A stretch of DNA of 64,000 bases from Epiperipatus broadwayi (GCA_028023455.1 JAQFVV010012424.1:1100001-1164000); one strand, 5' to 3'. Counted from the stretch's first letter, positions 35,154-46,765 are shown. Translations and numbers: made by a program. Notes: generated by a model from the sequence alone, not told the origin.

Positions 35154-35168
35154 ATTAAATTATACTAA
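35154..35168 (+). repeat. Right target-site duplication of the HHR locus
   Basis: ATTAAATTATACTAA, identical to 32730-32744. Confidence 0.75.
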
Positions 35169-35204
35169 TTCATTCATTGTGAATCTGCAAAAAAGAGTTT
35201 GCTG

Positions 35205-35400
35205 TTAACTCAAAGGTAACTCTTTGATTGCTCTTTGAATCCTTAAAGAAACTGAACAGGGCAGATTCTTAATGTTCACATCATACATTCTTATTTCTGC
35301 AGCTGTTATAACTATATGGTAATTCACATAATAAACCGAAATCAATGAGCTACTTGCCAACATGCACCAGTCAGCATTATGAGTTTATTGGCTTTTTCAT
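35205..35400 (+). mobile_element. RTE-type LINE 5' UTR fragment, diverged
   Basis: Segments such as CTTTGATTGCTCTTTG, GAACAGGGCAGATTCTTAAT, GCAGCTGTTATAACTAT and GAGTTTATTGGCTTTTT align in order with the reverse complement of about 1660-1860, the 5' leader of the intact RTE copy. No coding part follows. It begins within 40 bases of the end of the HHR locus. Confidence 0.75.
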
Positions 35401-36890
35401 TTGAATTAAAAATAAAAAAACACTATAATCTTTCTTTGTTATCACCTGATAGTTCTTAAAAAAAGCATAATTTTTGATCATTTAGTATTGAATAAAAAAT
35501 CAGATAAAGTACAATTGCATATTTTTTTTTGAAAACTACTATTGACAAAAAAGATTGTGACCTTAATGTTGAATTAGAAATATTTTACAAGGAGATTATT
35601 ATATTAATCTGCTTAGCAGATAAGTTTCAAACGATCTGAGCTCAAATCAATGAAAATCTGATTAGATTCTACTTAAATTTTTATATAACTGTGGAAAAAG
35701 AAGCGCAAAAAATGGATCCAAATCACTTTTTACATAAACAAATATTTTTCAAGATAGTTTAACTAATAATATAAATTTCTTTCAAATTTTTATAAATAAA
35801 ATATTTATAAATAATCAAAAATATATAATAGGAATGGACTATTGATTTAAATAAGTAATAATGCAGTTTTAGTAAAAGATCCAAATGAAAAATGGCTAAT
35901 TAGAAAATGGAATTTTATTTTGGATATATTTGAAAAAAATAGTATAATAATTAAACGTAGAAGTTCATAGGCAAATAAATGTTACTTGTGGTTCAAGTAG
36001 GGATTTTAAAGGATTTGCAAACATAATTTTCTTTTAAATCTTTTAACAAAACTGGAAAATAAGGCTGAAATAAAATTCTGCCAGAATTATAATGTAATCG
36101 TAAAAAATATTTATTTTTGGTTTGATGAAGCAATGAAAAGTAAAAATAAGAAATATTAGTTTGGTTCAAATAGGGTTTTTAAAGGATTTGCAGAAGTAAT
36201 TCTTTTAAATCTTTATAAAGTTGAAAAATAAAGCTTGCCAAAACTATAATATAATTTTAAAAATTATTTATTTTAATTTGATGAAGGAATAAAAAGTGAT
36301 AAAAATCAACATGCAAAAAATAATAAGAATAAAATATCACATTAAAACATCAGTAAAAATTGCAGTCTCAATTATGAATCCACTTCATAATCATTATAAG
36401 ATAGTTATTGGTTCCAAGGTGAGAAATTTGTGATATTACATTTAGGATAAAATTCATGCAGAAAACATGAAAAATAATTTATATTAATTTCAAAAGCCTC
36501 CCAACAAATTTGAGCAATTATTAACATTATTAAATATTTATCTTGGATTTTTCCAACAAAGTAATGATAGTTAGAGAATCTTCTACAATAACTCGCTTTT
36601 AACCTCCAAAATAGAAAACTACACAAAATTGACAAAGATTTAATATTATCAAAGACTTCTGAAATAAAAAGTACACTTTTACATACATATAAAATAATAA
36701 AATCAATTCTACTTAGTAATGACATGGTCAAAAGCAAATAGATAAAATAATCAAACCACAGAAACTACTTTAAATGGCATTTTACAAATAAGAAAATTTG
36801 CATTATAATAAGATCAGTCAGTGTGGTCTGGCAATAAATTCTTGCTGCTTACTTAGGTACAATTAATTTGAAAAAATAAAACTTTTAACA
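35401..36890. other. AT-rich stretch with no recognised gene
   Basis: It contains one tandem duplication, listed separately. A 110-residue open frame on the minus strand (36405-36737) has no recognisable motif and I do not regard it as a gene. Confidence 0.4.
35988..36325 (+). repeat. Tandem duplication, period 173
   Basis: GGTTCAAGTAGGGATTTTAA at 35990 and GGTTCAAATAGGGTTTTTAA at 36163 begin two similar units. Both continue through AAAGGATTTGCA and TTTGATGAAG.AAT.AAAAGT. Confidence 0.85.
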
Positions 36891-36894
36891 AAGA

Positions 36895-37035
36895 ATGTTT
36901 ATTTAAAACAGCATTTTCCCCACACAATAGTGCCACCTAGTGTCAGCTCTAGTAACCAATAGATACTAGAAGGTTGTGCATTTTAATCTTTATTCAGCAC
37001 TTTCTCATCCAATATCCCAGTATTGTTTAAAAAGC
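36895..37035 (+). repeat. Dispersed repeat family R1, copy 1
   Basis: TAGTGCCACCTAGTG, then AGTAACCAATAGATACTAG, AAGGTTGTGCA and CATCCAATATCCC parallel 45.5 kb and, inverted, 58.9-59.0 kb. Confidence 0.75.
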
Positions 37036-37597
37036 TTGTGTAAATATTATAAAAAGTGTTTATGTGATGTTGTAATGGTTTAAATATTTTTACAAAATAT
37101 TTGAACATGGATATGAAACATGGTCTTTATTTCATAAAGCTGACCATTTTTTTAATAAATATATTGTTTACAAATGTAATGTTTATGTGACTGATGGAGC
37201 TTCATCAATTATAAGTTACAATGGGAGCTTTATGTCTTATTTTGATATAGAAATATGATTCCTGTTTACTACATCATTTGTTGCATCTAGTGGTAGAAAA
37301 ACATAGTAATCAATTGTATAATTATTTACAAATTGCCTATTCCTATAAAAAAAATAAATCCCATTCTTTCAATGATTCTCTTTTTCAAAAACTGTGCTAA
37401 ATATGAGAAAGTTTTGAATGACTAATGCTTCACATTGAATTTTTTTGCTTACCAAAGGATAAGTTCTTGAAATGATTTTATAAACTCTTTGTGACTGTTA
37501 TAATGTCTTTTGAAAATATGCAGGACAGTCTCAGTGATAAATAATATATATAGAATAGTTGATAAAAATAATTTTACTTAATTTGAGAAATAATTAA

Positions 37598-37810
37598 CTT
37601 AAAAACCCAAAAGTAATTTTTTTCTTAGAGTATAATTTGGGGCAGAATATTTAACTTGTCATAAAAGTAAGGGATGTTCATAACTTAATTAAATTAATCA
37701 CTAGTTTTTAAAACTTTGTGATTGAATTAATTAATTTATGAATTCACCACCATTCCTCAAATTCCAGTCTAAGAAAATAATTATTTTTTGATCACATTAT
37801 TCCTCAAATT
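37598..37810. repeat. Foldback repeat, copy C
   Basis: AAGTAATTTTTTTCTTAG and AATTTGGGG at the left face CCTCAAATT and CTAAGAAAATAATTATTTTT at the right, around GATTGAATTAATTAATTTAT. Same family as copies A and B. Confidence 0.6.
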
Positions 37811-37929
37811 AAATGAAGGCATTTTAAAAAATAAATTATTATATACATATATTTTTATTTTTTTGGTTATGAGATATTTTGCAGCTGAATTTTATAACTG
37901 TATTCAAATTTAAATACTAATAATGTAAA

Positions 37930-38130
37930 CAATATCACTGTATTTCTAGTTTTGAAATAAAATTCACATACATTAAAAATTATTTACAAATTTTTGTTTG
38001 TTTATAAAGTTATCATTTTTTTAAAAAAATACAACTTTCAATTAAACAATCAAGAGAAATTAAGATTTCATTCTTCATTTGTTTTTCTTTCTATTTTAAT
38101 TATCTGTAAATGCATTCACAACTTTAACTC
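37930..38130 (+). repeat. Dispersed repeat segment shared with 16.8-17.0 kb
   Basis: TAGTTTTGAAATAAAATTCA and AATCAAGAGAAATTAAGATT match 16780-16985 in order. Confidence 0.6.
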
Positions 38131-39895
38131 ACTCTCAAACCATTATTTTTAATGTTGTTTTGCTGATTTTAAATTTATTTTACAGGAAAAACTATACTAA
38201 ATAATGCTGACCCCTTCAGATTTGTTTTAGAATAAACCAATAATATTTAAAATTAATAGTGTAACAATGATGCAAGAACCTGCATTCCAAGGTGCTGATT
38301 GGTAGCTTCTTGTTCTCTCCACAGAAGAGCATTTGTCAATGATTTAGACAATTCTATTTTTTATTATTTTGAAAATGAATATATATATATATATATATTT
38401 ATTTTTATTATTACTACCATTTTTACAAAATATTTGTAGAATATTAATTATTTTAGAAGATTAATTCATATTATAGTAGAAAATATTTACTTTTACAAGA
38501 AAACAAATTGACAAAGAAATCAATGATGGTATGGCTCCATATTGTAATTGGATAACAAAAATATGTTTTATGTTAACTGCTATAGATTATTTTATTCAAT
38601 TATAAATAAATTTATTTAAATGCACATTGATTATGTAAGTAATATTTACTAAGACTTTAACCTCAAGACTATGTGTGTAAAAATGCAATATTAGGGACCT
38701 CTACAGGTCTTAACCACAAGCTTATGCCTTGGAAGAAAAGAGAAATTTATTTTTTAAAATTAATAATCTGACAATTTATTAATTTGCATTTTAGAAACAA
38801 AACTAAACAAATATAATTTTAAAAGACAAATATATTTTAACTACTGATTCAGTAACTAACCAATCAAAAGCTGGAACTTTTAACTCAATTGGGCTATTGG
38901 AATTCATGCAAAGAAAGTTAATAGCTGTGAATTTAGAATATATTAAGTGATAATATCTTTGTTTTATATTTTTCATGATCAGTTATGCTTCATGAAATAT
39001 ACTGATTATCTATAAGTGCCAATATAATTTTTGCAACTAAAAATATTCAGTTCACATAAATTTAGAACTTGGAGAATGAAATTCCATAATATTATAGGAC
39101 TGAAATTTATTAGTGTTTCCAATAACTTTTATTTTCACATCATGGTATCAAAGAAAATTAGATTTCACCAACAATTCATCTAATTCAGTGATCCTCACCT
39201 TTTTTCAGTCTATTATCCTCTGTTTGTCCCAAAATATTCTCAATGCTTCCATTTTTAATATATAATTATTTAGACTCCTTGCCATTTGATGAAGTGCAAA
39301 CCAAAAACAATTTTTTTATTACAAATTACTTTCCAATTTTTATGAAAGTTAAAAACATATTTATCAGAGAAGTAAAAAAAAATAGTGTATTTTAATTAAC
39401 AATAAAAGTTTGTTCCAATATAATAAAAAAATTAAAAAGAAATGTAAACATAGAATCAAAAATAATTAGCAAAAAATTATCAAAAATCGTTACATTCAAA
39501 TATTTGAAGCAATTTTTATATTTTCATCCTTAAAAAGAGTATGCAATAACAGTCTACATGGAAATATGAAATAAACACAAAATATTATAAATCTCATAAT
39601 TTAAATAATATTTTAATAATGCGAATACAAATAAATTAAAATATAAAAAATTTAATTTAAAATAAAGTTGAAACAAGTAATTATTAATTATATATTAGAC
39701 CATTTTCATCATTTAATAATGAATATAAAATGTCTTTAGAAAATCCAAACTTTATTTAAACTTTTCAAATACATTGAATGGTTAAAAATATAACACAGGT
39801 TATAAATAACAAGGTTTCAATTGGTACAAATGGTATTAACTGCCTTTCTTCTTTGGGTATTGTTAGTCTGATGAATAACATATGAGAAATCTGAA
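38131..39895. other. AT-rich stretch with no recognised gene
   Basis: Contains a TA tract (38378-38400). CAGTGATCCTCACCTTTTTT at about 39187 resembles a hAT-type terminus, but no partner was found. Confidence 0.4.
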
Positions 39896-39899
39896 TTTT

Positions 39900-40040
39900 T
39901 AGATTCATGAATATTGAATTTAGTGTGATGCTATTATTCTTCCAGTGTTGTTGACCTTACCAATTGCAGTACTTTCATGGGAACTGAACTTGGATCTTTG
40001 GATTAGTGAATACTGAATTTGAGCTGATGTTCTAACTAAT
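39900..40040 (-). mobile_element. tRNA-derived SINE (family B), minus copy
   Basis: On the minus strand TTAGTTAGAACATC resembles an A box, and the body AAATTCAGTA...CCAAGTTCAGTTCCC (B-box region) then GCAATTGGTAAGGTCAACAA aligns with the plus copy that follows. Confidence 0.6.
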
Positions 40041-40049
40041 TAGATTTGT

Positions 40050-40205
40050 CAGAATAACCTAGTTGGTTAGAGCATTACTGAAATTCAATGTAAAGGTTCA
40101 GGTTTGAAGCCTATGCTAGTGCTGTTATTGTTCAGGCCACCAACAATTGAAGAAAAGAGGAGAATAATGCCACTCATGGCATTGGGTTATATACTAATCT
40201 GTGTG
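40050..40205 (+). mobile_element. tRNA-derived SINE (family B), plus copy
   Basis: AACCTAGTTGGTTAGAGCAT matches the tRNA D-arm/A-box consensus and GGTTCAGGTTTGAAGCC the T-arm/B box. The anticodon arm does not fold cleanly. The body CAGGCCACCAACAATTG and GGAGAATAATGCCACTCATG is shared with the inverted copy to its left. The two copies are head to head. Confidence 0.7.
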
Positions 40206-40310
40206 CTATTACTAACAGCTGAATGTATTTAAAAAGTTTAACATGACCCACCACTCTCATACTATCTCATAACACTGATACACTTGAACACATATATGTT
40301 GAAAAGATAA

Positions 40311-40369
40311 ATAATCACCAATATATGTATTTCATGCTAAACCAGCAATCATCAGTTGGTCCACTTTAC
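40311..40369 (-). ncRNA. Hammerhead ribozyme, minus strand (core intact)
   Basis: CTGATGA (complement of 40349-40355) and GAAA (complement of 40330-40333) are intact. Stem II is TGCTG-GTT-TAGCA with one G-T pair, inner stem I is CCAA/TTGG, and the cleavage triplet is ATA. The outer stem I helix is disrupted. Confidence 0.8.
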
Positions 40370-40994
40370 CACCTCTACACATATATGCTATAAGTGCTCA
40401 GATATATATATATATATTAAGATAGCCAATCCTCATACTTTAATGGACAGGCTTCAATCTACTCCACACCCCAACTCTTTAACCATCCATCCAATTAAAA
40501 ATTCTGATGATGGAATGCTCAAAGGCCACCTTGAGGCTGAGATTCTTGTTACACCCATGTTGATCTAAGGTCAATCTGACCCCTCATGTACAGGACATAA
40601 TCCATTAAATACATATGCAAGGGATGGGCAGACATCTCTACTACGTAATAACTGAAACACACAGGCATCCTATATATTACCTATATAGACACAGGTATAT
40701 AATAAGCCTGTGTGTTTCAGTTATTACATAGTAGAGATGTCTGCCCATCCCTTGCATTATGTATTTAATGGATTATGTCCTGTACATGAGGGGTCAGATT
40801 GACCTTAGGTCAACATGGGTATGATAAGAATCTCGGCCTCAGGATGGCCTTTGAGCATTCCATCATCAGATTTTCAATTGGATGGACAGTTGAAGAGTTG
40901 GAGTATGAAGTAGATTGAAGCCTGTTCATTAAAGTATGAGGATTGGCTATCTTAATATATATCTGAGCACTTATAGCATATTTATGTAGAGATG

Positions 40995-41053
40995 GTAATC
41001 TGGACCAACTGATGATTGCTGGTTTAGCATGAAATATGTATACTGGTGATTAT
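40995..41053 (+). ncRNA. Hammerhead ribozyme, plus strand (core intact)
   Basis: CTGATGA at 41009-41015 and GAAA at 41031-41034, with outer stem I GTAATC/GATTAT. Inner stem I has one A-C mismatch (CCAA/CTGG) next to the predicted cleavage point after A41042. Confidence 0.8.
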
Positions 41054-41219
41054 TTATCTTTTCAACATATGTGTGTTCAAGTGTATCAGTGTTATGAGAT
41101 AGTGTGGAGAATGATGGGTCATGTTAAAGTCTGTGCTCATATACCCTATATATTACATATATAGACATAGACATATAATAAGCCTGTGTGTTTCAGTTAT
41201 TAAAAAGTTTAAATAGAGT

Positions 41220-44200
41220 TTAAATTTCTCTAAAGATATTTAACATTAAATGTTAGATGGTGAAAATAGTCCAATATATAATTACTACTAAAATTTTATA
41301 ATCACAAATCTTTTAAATAAATGCAAAGTTGAAAGAACTTAATGTGAAAACACAATTCAGGGTTTTGTGGTAATGATTTAGGATTTTGTAAAAAATCTGA
41401 GTGACAAAAAATGACAGAATTGCAATGACAAAAGTGGATGATCCAAAGTCTTTATTCTCCAGTCTGACTGTCTACTATGGCACAAACTATACTGGCAAAA
41501 ATATTCACTAAAACTTTTAACATTTGGGCAGATTGTCTGATCTCGAAATTTAAATTAAAAAGTTTTTCAAACCATTTCTTTACATTTTCATGAAACTTTC
41601 ATCAATGATTTACAAAAAACTAATTATATATCATCCATTATTTCACTTTGGATTTATGTTGCCAACAAATTTGGAAATTCATATAATTTGCATACTATAC
41701 TGGGTTTAAATTAAAAAGAATTGATTTCAACACTTCACTTTAATAATTAGAATTTTATTTTGTTCTTACGATTGAAAATTTCTTTTGGCTGAATTTAATA
41801 AATAACTCTTATAAGTACACAAAATCAGCTTTAACTTTTAAATGCTTTTATTTAACTTAGAAACTTGGTGCTTGTTTGTCCAGGTTAAATCTTGTAATTG
41901 AAATTTCTTTCAAATTATATATATATTAGGTATCAATGATAATGCAATATGATACTGAAATATTTCAGGGTTGTCCAACCAATTGTTTATTCTAACAGAG
42001 TTGGTGGGTTGAATTTGCCTGTGAATGCATTATTTTTCAGTTTTTAATAATCATCAATGAGCAATCCAGATGTAATAGAATGAACCTATGTTATGGAGGA
42101 CATTTCATGAACACCAGAATATCAAAATTTATCATACTCACTTATTTTGTAATTCTACTTTTCACTTGATCTTTTAGAGTTAGTTTATAGGAATTGTTAC
42201 ATTTTGAATAACAAGTATCATACTTACTTCTTCCACAACATATTACTAATCATTTATTCAATTAGAGATTGTCTCTAGTACAAATATAAACTTTAACCTC
42301 AGTTAAAGATTAATAATATCTGACTTTTTAAATTTAAACACATATACACGGAGTTAGTCACATTTTTCTATACCATGTATAATATCTTTATAAATATATT
42401 AAACAACCTCAAATATATTACTGTGTAATCTTTTTTATACACAAATTTGCGCGGCTTGTGTGTACTAAATACGTTTTTAAAAAAAATTAAATATTTTTCC
42501 TTTTATTCAAAATTTTTCGGAATTGACAAAAAAAAAAAAAATCGGCTTTTTAAAAAACAATTATTTTATATAAAACTTTTCGAATTAATAAATGCCGTCT
42601 TTAAAAAACGTAATATTAAAAAAGAAAAACGTTATTTTATTGCAAGTAATTCTAACACAACGTGCGTAGACTTAAAAGTGAGGAGTGGCGTTTTATTCTC
42701 AATGATCCCCCTCCTCCTAGTAGTTTATGGCTGGTTAATATTTTGAATTCCTTTCTGTATAAATATTGACGAATTTTTTATTATCAAATAATATTGCCAG
42801 CCCCTCCTTAGTTCAGGTTTTGAATATATTTGGGATGCGTGATTGGTCTTTATAAATAATCATCCGGATTAGTTTACTATTTTTTCATACATTTGTCTTT
42901 AGTTTCGTATTTACGTAACTTAATCCTCATATTTTATTATTTACTTCCTATAAATCCAATAAACTAATTCTCAAAATAATTTATATTTCTTTTTTATTAT
43001 ATATACCTAGCAATTCAAAATATGATTAGAGAAAAAGAAAAGGTTATTTAAATAAACCATTTATGTAAAATTATAGGGTAGCAAAAGAAATTTTGAAATT
43101 AATCTCAATTTCTTTTAACATTTTTTTATTATTATAACTGATGGCGGTTGGGATATTTTTTTTTATTTCCCAGAGAACATAAAGAAAACTATTTGAATAG
43201 AGAATAAAACATTTCAATATTTTTTTTATATTTAAAAGTTATAATTTATTTTAACAAAGGTAATGGGTTTTGACTAGAAATTGCAGGCTGTTTAAAAAGT
43301 TGAATAAAGGTAAATTTTTTTTATTTAAAAAAATTAACATAAATCTTAAAATAGAATATACTTATTTATGTTTTTACTTTTTTATTTTATAAAAAAATTA
43401 ACCACAGACATATATCGTACTCATTACTAATGAATGTGTAAGATAATTTTTCTTTAACAAGTAGACAAGTGCTCACACACATTAGGGCAATTAAGGTAAG
43501 TCATCCTTTTTATTTACAGATAAGATCTTACAAACACACAGAATATAGCAAAATCTAATGACTATTAAAATCGGGAAAGAAAATTTAATAAAAATTCATT
43601 TCTACAAAAAAAAAAAAAAAAAACTACCGATAGTAGGAATGATTCCAGATAAGGATAAGAGATGAAGTGTTCAAACCACATTTGGAGCATCTTAATAAAA
43701 AAAGATTGTTTAAAACACCTATATCTTTCTTAGTCTTTTGCATCATTAAATGTTATTTATATTACAACAATATCTATCGATTTATTCATGCCTGAAACCC
43801 TATGAATAGGAATGATCTTTTTCATTTACTATACTAACTATTTATTTATAATTTGTAATAAGTTTCACTTTCTTTAATAATACTTTATAAAAAGAGTCTA
43901 TATATTTTTAATTCTTTCAAATATCAGTTAAAAAAACAACAAGAATGACATAGAACAGTATTAAGCTTACTGAAAGGCTAAAAAAAAAAGGATTCACTGT
44001 AATATAAGGGATAATGTTTCTGTGAAGTTCTTTGCTTGTTATTTGCCCAGCCTAGTAAGAGATCTATAAAGTATATTCAACAATCATCTTATGATACACA
44101 AGTATCAAAACAATATTATGTAATCAACCATAACAAACTTCAGATTACCCGAAGGTAGTTCTAACTATCAGAGGAGATTTTGAGAATATTCAGGTAATAT

Positions 44201-44435
44201 GTTAACCATTATCAGTATGTTTTCTACTTAGATACAGCTAAGGTGTTGCAGGTGTTTTGTATATTAGTCTTGTCCCATATGTTTTCTTATAGTATCAAAT
44301 TTATAAAAACAGCCTGTATATTGAACAGTCAAAATATACCAGGGTATTAGTTAAAATTTTAATTAAAAGCTAAAGCACCTATAAAAAAATTCTACACCAT
44401 TTTTGCATTTTACAGTAAAAAAGCATCTAAGTAGA
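41220..44435. other. AT-rich stretch with no recognised gene
   Basis: A 99-residue open frame (42447-42746) is Lys/Phe-rich with no motif. GC rises a little at 42660-42860. No reliable feature. Confidence 0.4.
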
Positions 44436-44444
44436 AAGACTTTT

Positions 44445-44640
44445 TTCCTCACCACATTTATGCCACCTAGTGTAAGTTTTAGTAATCAGAAGATGCCAGA
44501 GTGTAGTGATTAATTAATCCCTATGCAGTGCTGTCCTATTCAATATCCCCAGATTAGTTTCTAGATTTTAGGTTTGATTAGTGAGAAACTTTGGATTTTA
44601 TAGCAGTGCACTTTTGCTATGTGATGTTTAATTGGTTTTA
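44445..44640 (+). repeat. Dispersed repeat family R1, copy 2
   Basis: TATGCCACCTAGTGTAAG, AGTAATCAGAAGATGCCAGA and CAATATCCCCAGATTAGTTT continue the family order seen at 45.5 kb. Confidence 0.8.
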
Positions 44641-44777
44641 TGCCAATAGTGCTAAAAAATAGAAGTGTCTACAGTTGTTACAAAACAAAAGATACCATAA
44701 TACGTAGATACTGAATTGGTTTCAGGTCTATATGACTTGGGCTAGTAGCTTTATAGTAAAATAAAAAGTAAAAGATG

Positions 44778-44879
44778 TCTTGCATTGGTGGTCGAGAGGT
44801 CAGCATGACTGCCTTGCACTTGCAGGCAGTTGCCCGAGTTGCGGGTTTGCGTCCCGGCCAATGCTATGACAATTAAAAA
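44778..44879 (+). mobile_element. Compact tRNA-like SINE, copy 2, with 15-base target duplication
   Basis: The body begins TCTTGCATTGGTGG and ends CCAATGCTATGACAATT plus an A run. The acceptor-like stem GCATTGG/CCAATGC is perfect, the T-arm region is GCGGGTTTGCGTCCCGG, and a CTGCC...GGCAG hairpin with an 11-base loop sits where the anticodon arm would be. AAAAAGTAAAAGATG flanks it at 44763-44777 and 44880-44894. This is a clear retroposition event. Confidence 0.9.
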
Positions 44880-44904
44880 AAAAAGTAAAAGATGGTTGCT
44901 AGAG

Positions 44905-45010
44905 TAAAAGGGCATCAGATCCAAAAGATCCAAGTTCACTCCTCCGAGATTCAAAGCGCCTCACTAATGAAAGCCAAAATTTAGAAACTAGTCTGGAAAT
45001 ATTGTATAAA
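44905..45010 (-). repeat. Dispersed repeat family R1, copy 3 (3' half, inverted)
   Basis: The reverse complement contains CCAGACTAGTTTCTAAATT, GGCTTTCATTAGTGAGGCG and CTTGGATCTTTTGGATCTG, as in the downstream half of the 45.5 kb copy. Confidence 0.7.
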
Positions 45011-45474
45011 ACAGCATTAGATATAGATTTATTAAGCACTACAAACTTGCGGCTATTGATTATTAAAACTCTTATTGGTGGCATAAATGTGAGAAAAAAA
45101 TTTGCTGCTAACAGCTCTGTGCAAGTAGGTGTTGTGATTTTTATATAGGCACCATGAAATAAAAGAAAATTTAATATTAAATGATAATCAACTGGTTTAC
45201 AATTTGGAAGATTATATGAAGTTAAAGCAATAGCGGCTTATCTCTGCACTAAACCAGCAAGGCAAAATACAATAGAGTAAGATAAAACTTTCAATTTAGG
45301 AAATCTTCAGCATGATATTGCTGAAAGATATTTTATAATACTTCTGACAGAATCACAATTAAATCTATTTAAAGTTATATATTCAGTTATCCTTTTCTAG
45401 CATAAGATTATCTATATCTTTATAAAGTAGAGGACTTTTGTATGGATGGACAGAATGCTTTTCATTAGATAAAA

Positions 45475-45705
45475 CAATAGTTCAAATACTCTAAAACAGA
45501 AGCAAGTCTCTCCATACAGTAGTGCCACTTAGTGCAAGCCAGAGTAATCAATGAATGCAAGAAGGTTTGTGCATAAAATCTCTGTCTAATGCCTGTTCAT
45601 CCAATATCCCTAGACTAGTTTCTAGCTTGTGGCATTCATCAGTGAGGAGTCTTGGATCTGAGAGCACTGCACCTAGATCTTAAAATCTAATGATGTTTAG
45701 TGGTT
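45475..45705 (+). repeat. Dispersed repeat family R1, copy 4 (most complete)
   Basis: Order: CAGTAGTGCCACTTAGTGCA, GAGTAATCAATGAATGCAAG, AAGGTTTGTGCATAAAAT, CATCCAATATCCCTAGACTA, GTTTCTAGCTTGTGGCATTC, ATCAGTGAGGAGTCTTGGAT. Confidence 0.85.
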
Positions 45706-45710
45706 TAAGT

Positions 45711-46335
45711 TCAAATACTCATGGAAGATTGTAATGATAGAATTGAAAAACATTTGAAATATAAACATGAAGACATATATGAGAGGTCAGATTTGTTATG
45801 ACTGTATTTACTACATGTCTTAGTTAAAAAGTTGATCATATTGTCTTCGTGGGAATAAGAATAAAACCCTATTTTTGAAAACATATTTCCAAAACTTTTC
45901 ACATCCTTATTGGAGAGTTTTCTATTTTGTGAAACCAAAACAATATCATCAGCATAAATAATATATTTATGGTATTCTCTTTCTGGAAGATTACTGATAA
46001 ATATATTAAAATAAATTAAATGGGAGAACTAAACTCTGTGGAAAACCGCACAGAAAAATTTTGTATATGCTATGATTATTATTACCAGTAGAATTTTTTT
46101 ATTAGTGGGCATTTTGTCAAGCAAATTATTATTGGCTTTTCTGCATTTGAAATTTTGAAGACCTTTACAAAGAGATAATTTTCCAAAAGCAGATCCTGAG
46201 GTTAGATCAATAAGAAAGTGCCAGTTTTAACCTATTTTGAAAATCTTTTCAATGTGAATAAAAACAAAACTTGACAGCATTTTTTTTCTGGCCTAAGTCC
46301 AGAATGTTATAAAGTTAGATACCTCTTAACTAATC
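45711..46335 (-). pseudogene. Third LINE relic: reverse transcriptase fragment
   Basis: On the minus strand YIIYADDIVLVSQNRK marks RT motif C (the catalytic Asp pair) near 45920-45965. About 30 residues upstream, CGFPQSLVLPFNLF looks like a decayed GVPQGSVLGP motif B near 46000-46055. Farther upstream, HWHFLIDLTSGSAFGKLSLC continues in broken frames. It belongs to a group whose motif B is of the VPQGS type, so it differs from both other LINEs here. Several frameshifts are present. Confidence 0.65.
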
Positions 46336-46708
46336 TAATATTCATTCAAATAGCTTGTAGAAAACACATAATAATGATATTGGGTCATATTTTTGGAAGT
46401 CATTAGTGGTAAAAAAGAAAGGAAGTATGGAGATTATTAAAATAATTGATAATACACATATGAGAAGGAAGGTGAAAATGTATGTGTGTATATAAAAAAT
46501 CAGATATAATAATCTTTAACTTGGATTAAAGTATATATCTGTGCTAGAGAAAAACTTAATAAATGATTAGTGATAAATGTAGTTAGGTTTATCAAAAATA
46601 TACAAAGTCGAGGTTGTGAATGGAGCAATTTTGGCATTTGTAAATAAAGATGTGACAATTCGCCATAGATAAATACTCTTCAAGTAATAGAGAGATATAT
46701 GAGAGTTG

Positions 46709-46765
46709 GTGACCCAGGCCAACTGATGAGTGCTGGTTCAGCATGAAATGGATCTTGGGAGTCAT
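46709..46765 (+). ncRNA. Isolated hammerhead ribozyme (core intact, different stem I)
   Basis: CTGATGA at 46723-46729, stem II GTGCTG-GTT-CAGCAT, GAAA at 46745-46748, a very short stem III (AT-GG-AT), C before the cleavage point (ATC triplet), and inner stem I CCAA/TTGG. The outer helix is GTGAC/GTCAT, a compensatory replacement of the usual pair. The surrounding unit is not part of an inverted locus. The two-base stem III loop is abnormally small. Confidence 0.75.

Larger units (their letters stand above)
40242..41199. mobile_element. HHR-family composite locus with 13-base target duplication
   Basis: A minus unit (40242-about 40680) and a plus unit (about 40690-41199) form a large palindrome centred near 40682, where a CTGAAACACACAGG segment meets its inverse CCTGTGTGTTTCAG. 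The identical 13-mer TTAAAAAGTTTAA flanks the pair (40229-40241 and 41200-41212). Each unit has one hammerhead with an intact core. The central segment differs from that of the 32.7 kb locus and resembles the 50.3 kb locus, so these two loci form a subfamily. Confidence 0.92.

Noticed and set aside
36405-36737. 110-residue minus-strand frame
   Set aside because: No motif, no homology to the LINEs here, and codon content follows the AT-rich background.
39187-39215. CAGTGATCCTCACCTTTTTT as a hAT-type left end
   Set aside because: No inverted partner or octamer duplication could be found downstream.
42447-42746. 99-residue Lys/Phe-rich frame
   Set aside because: Composition is that expected from poly-A and poly-T runs; no motif.
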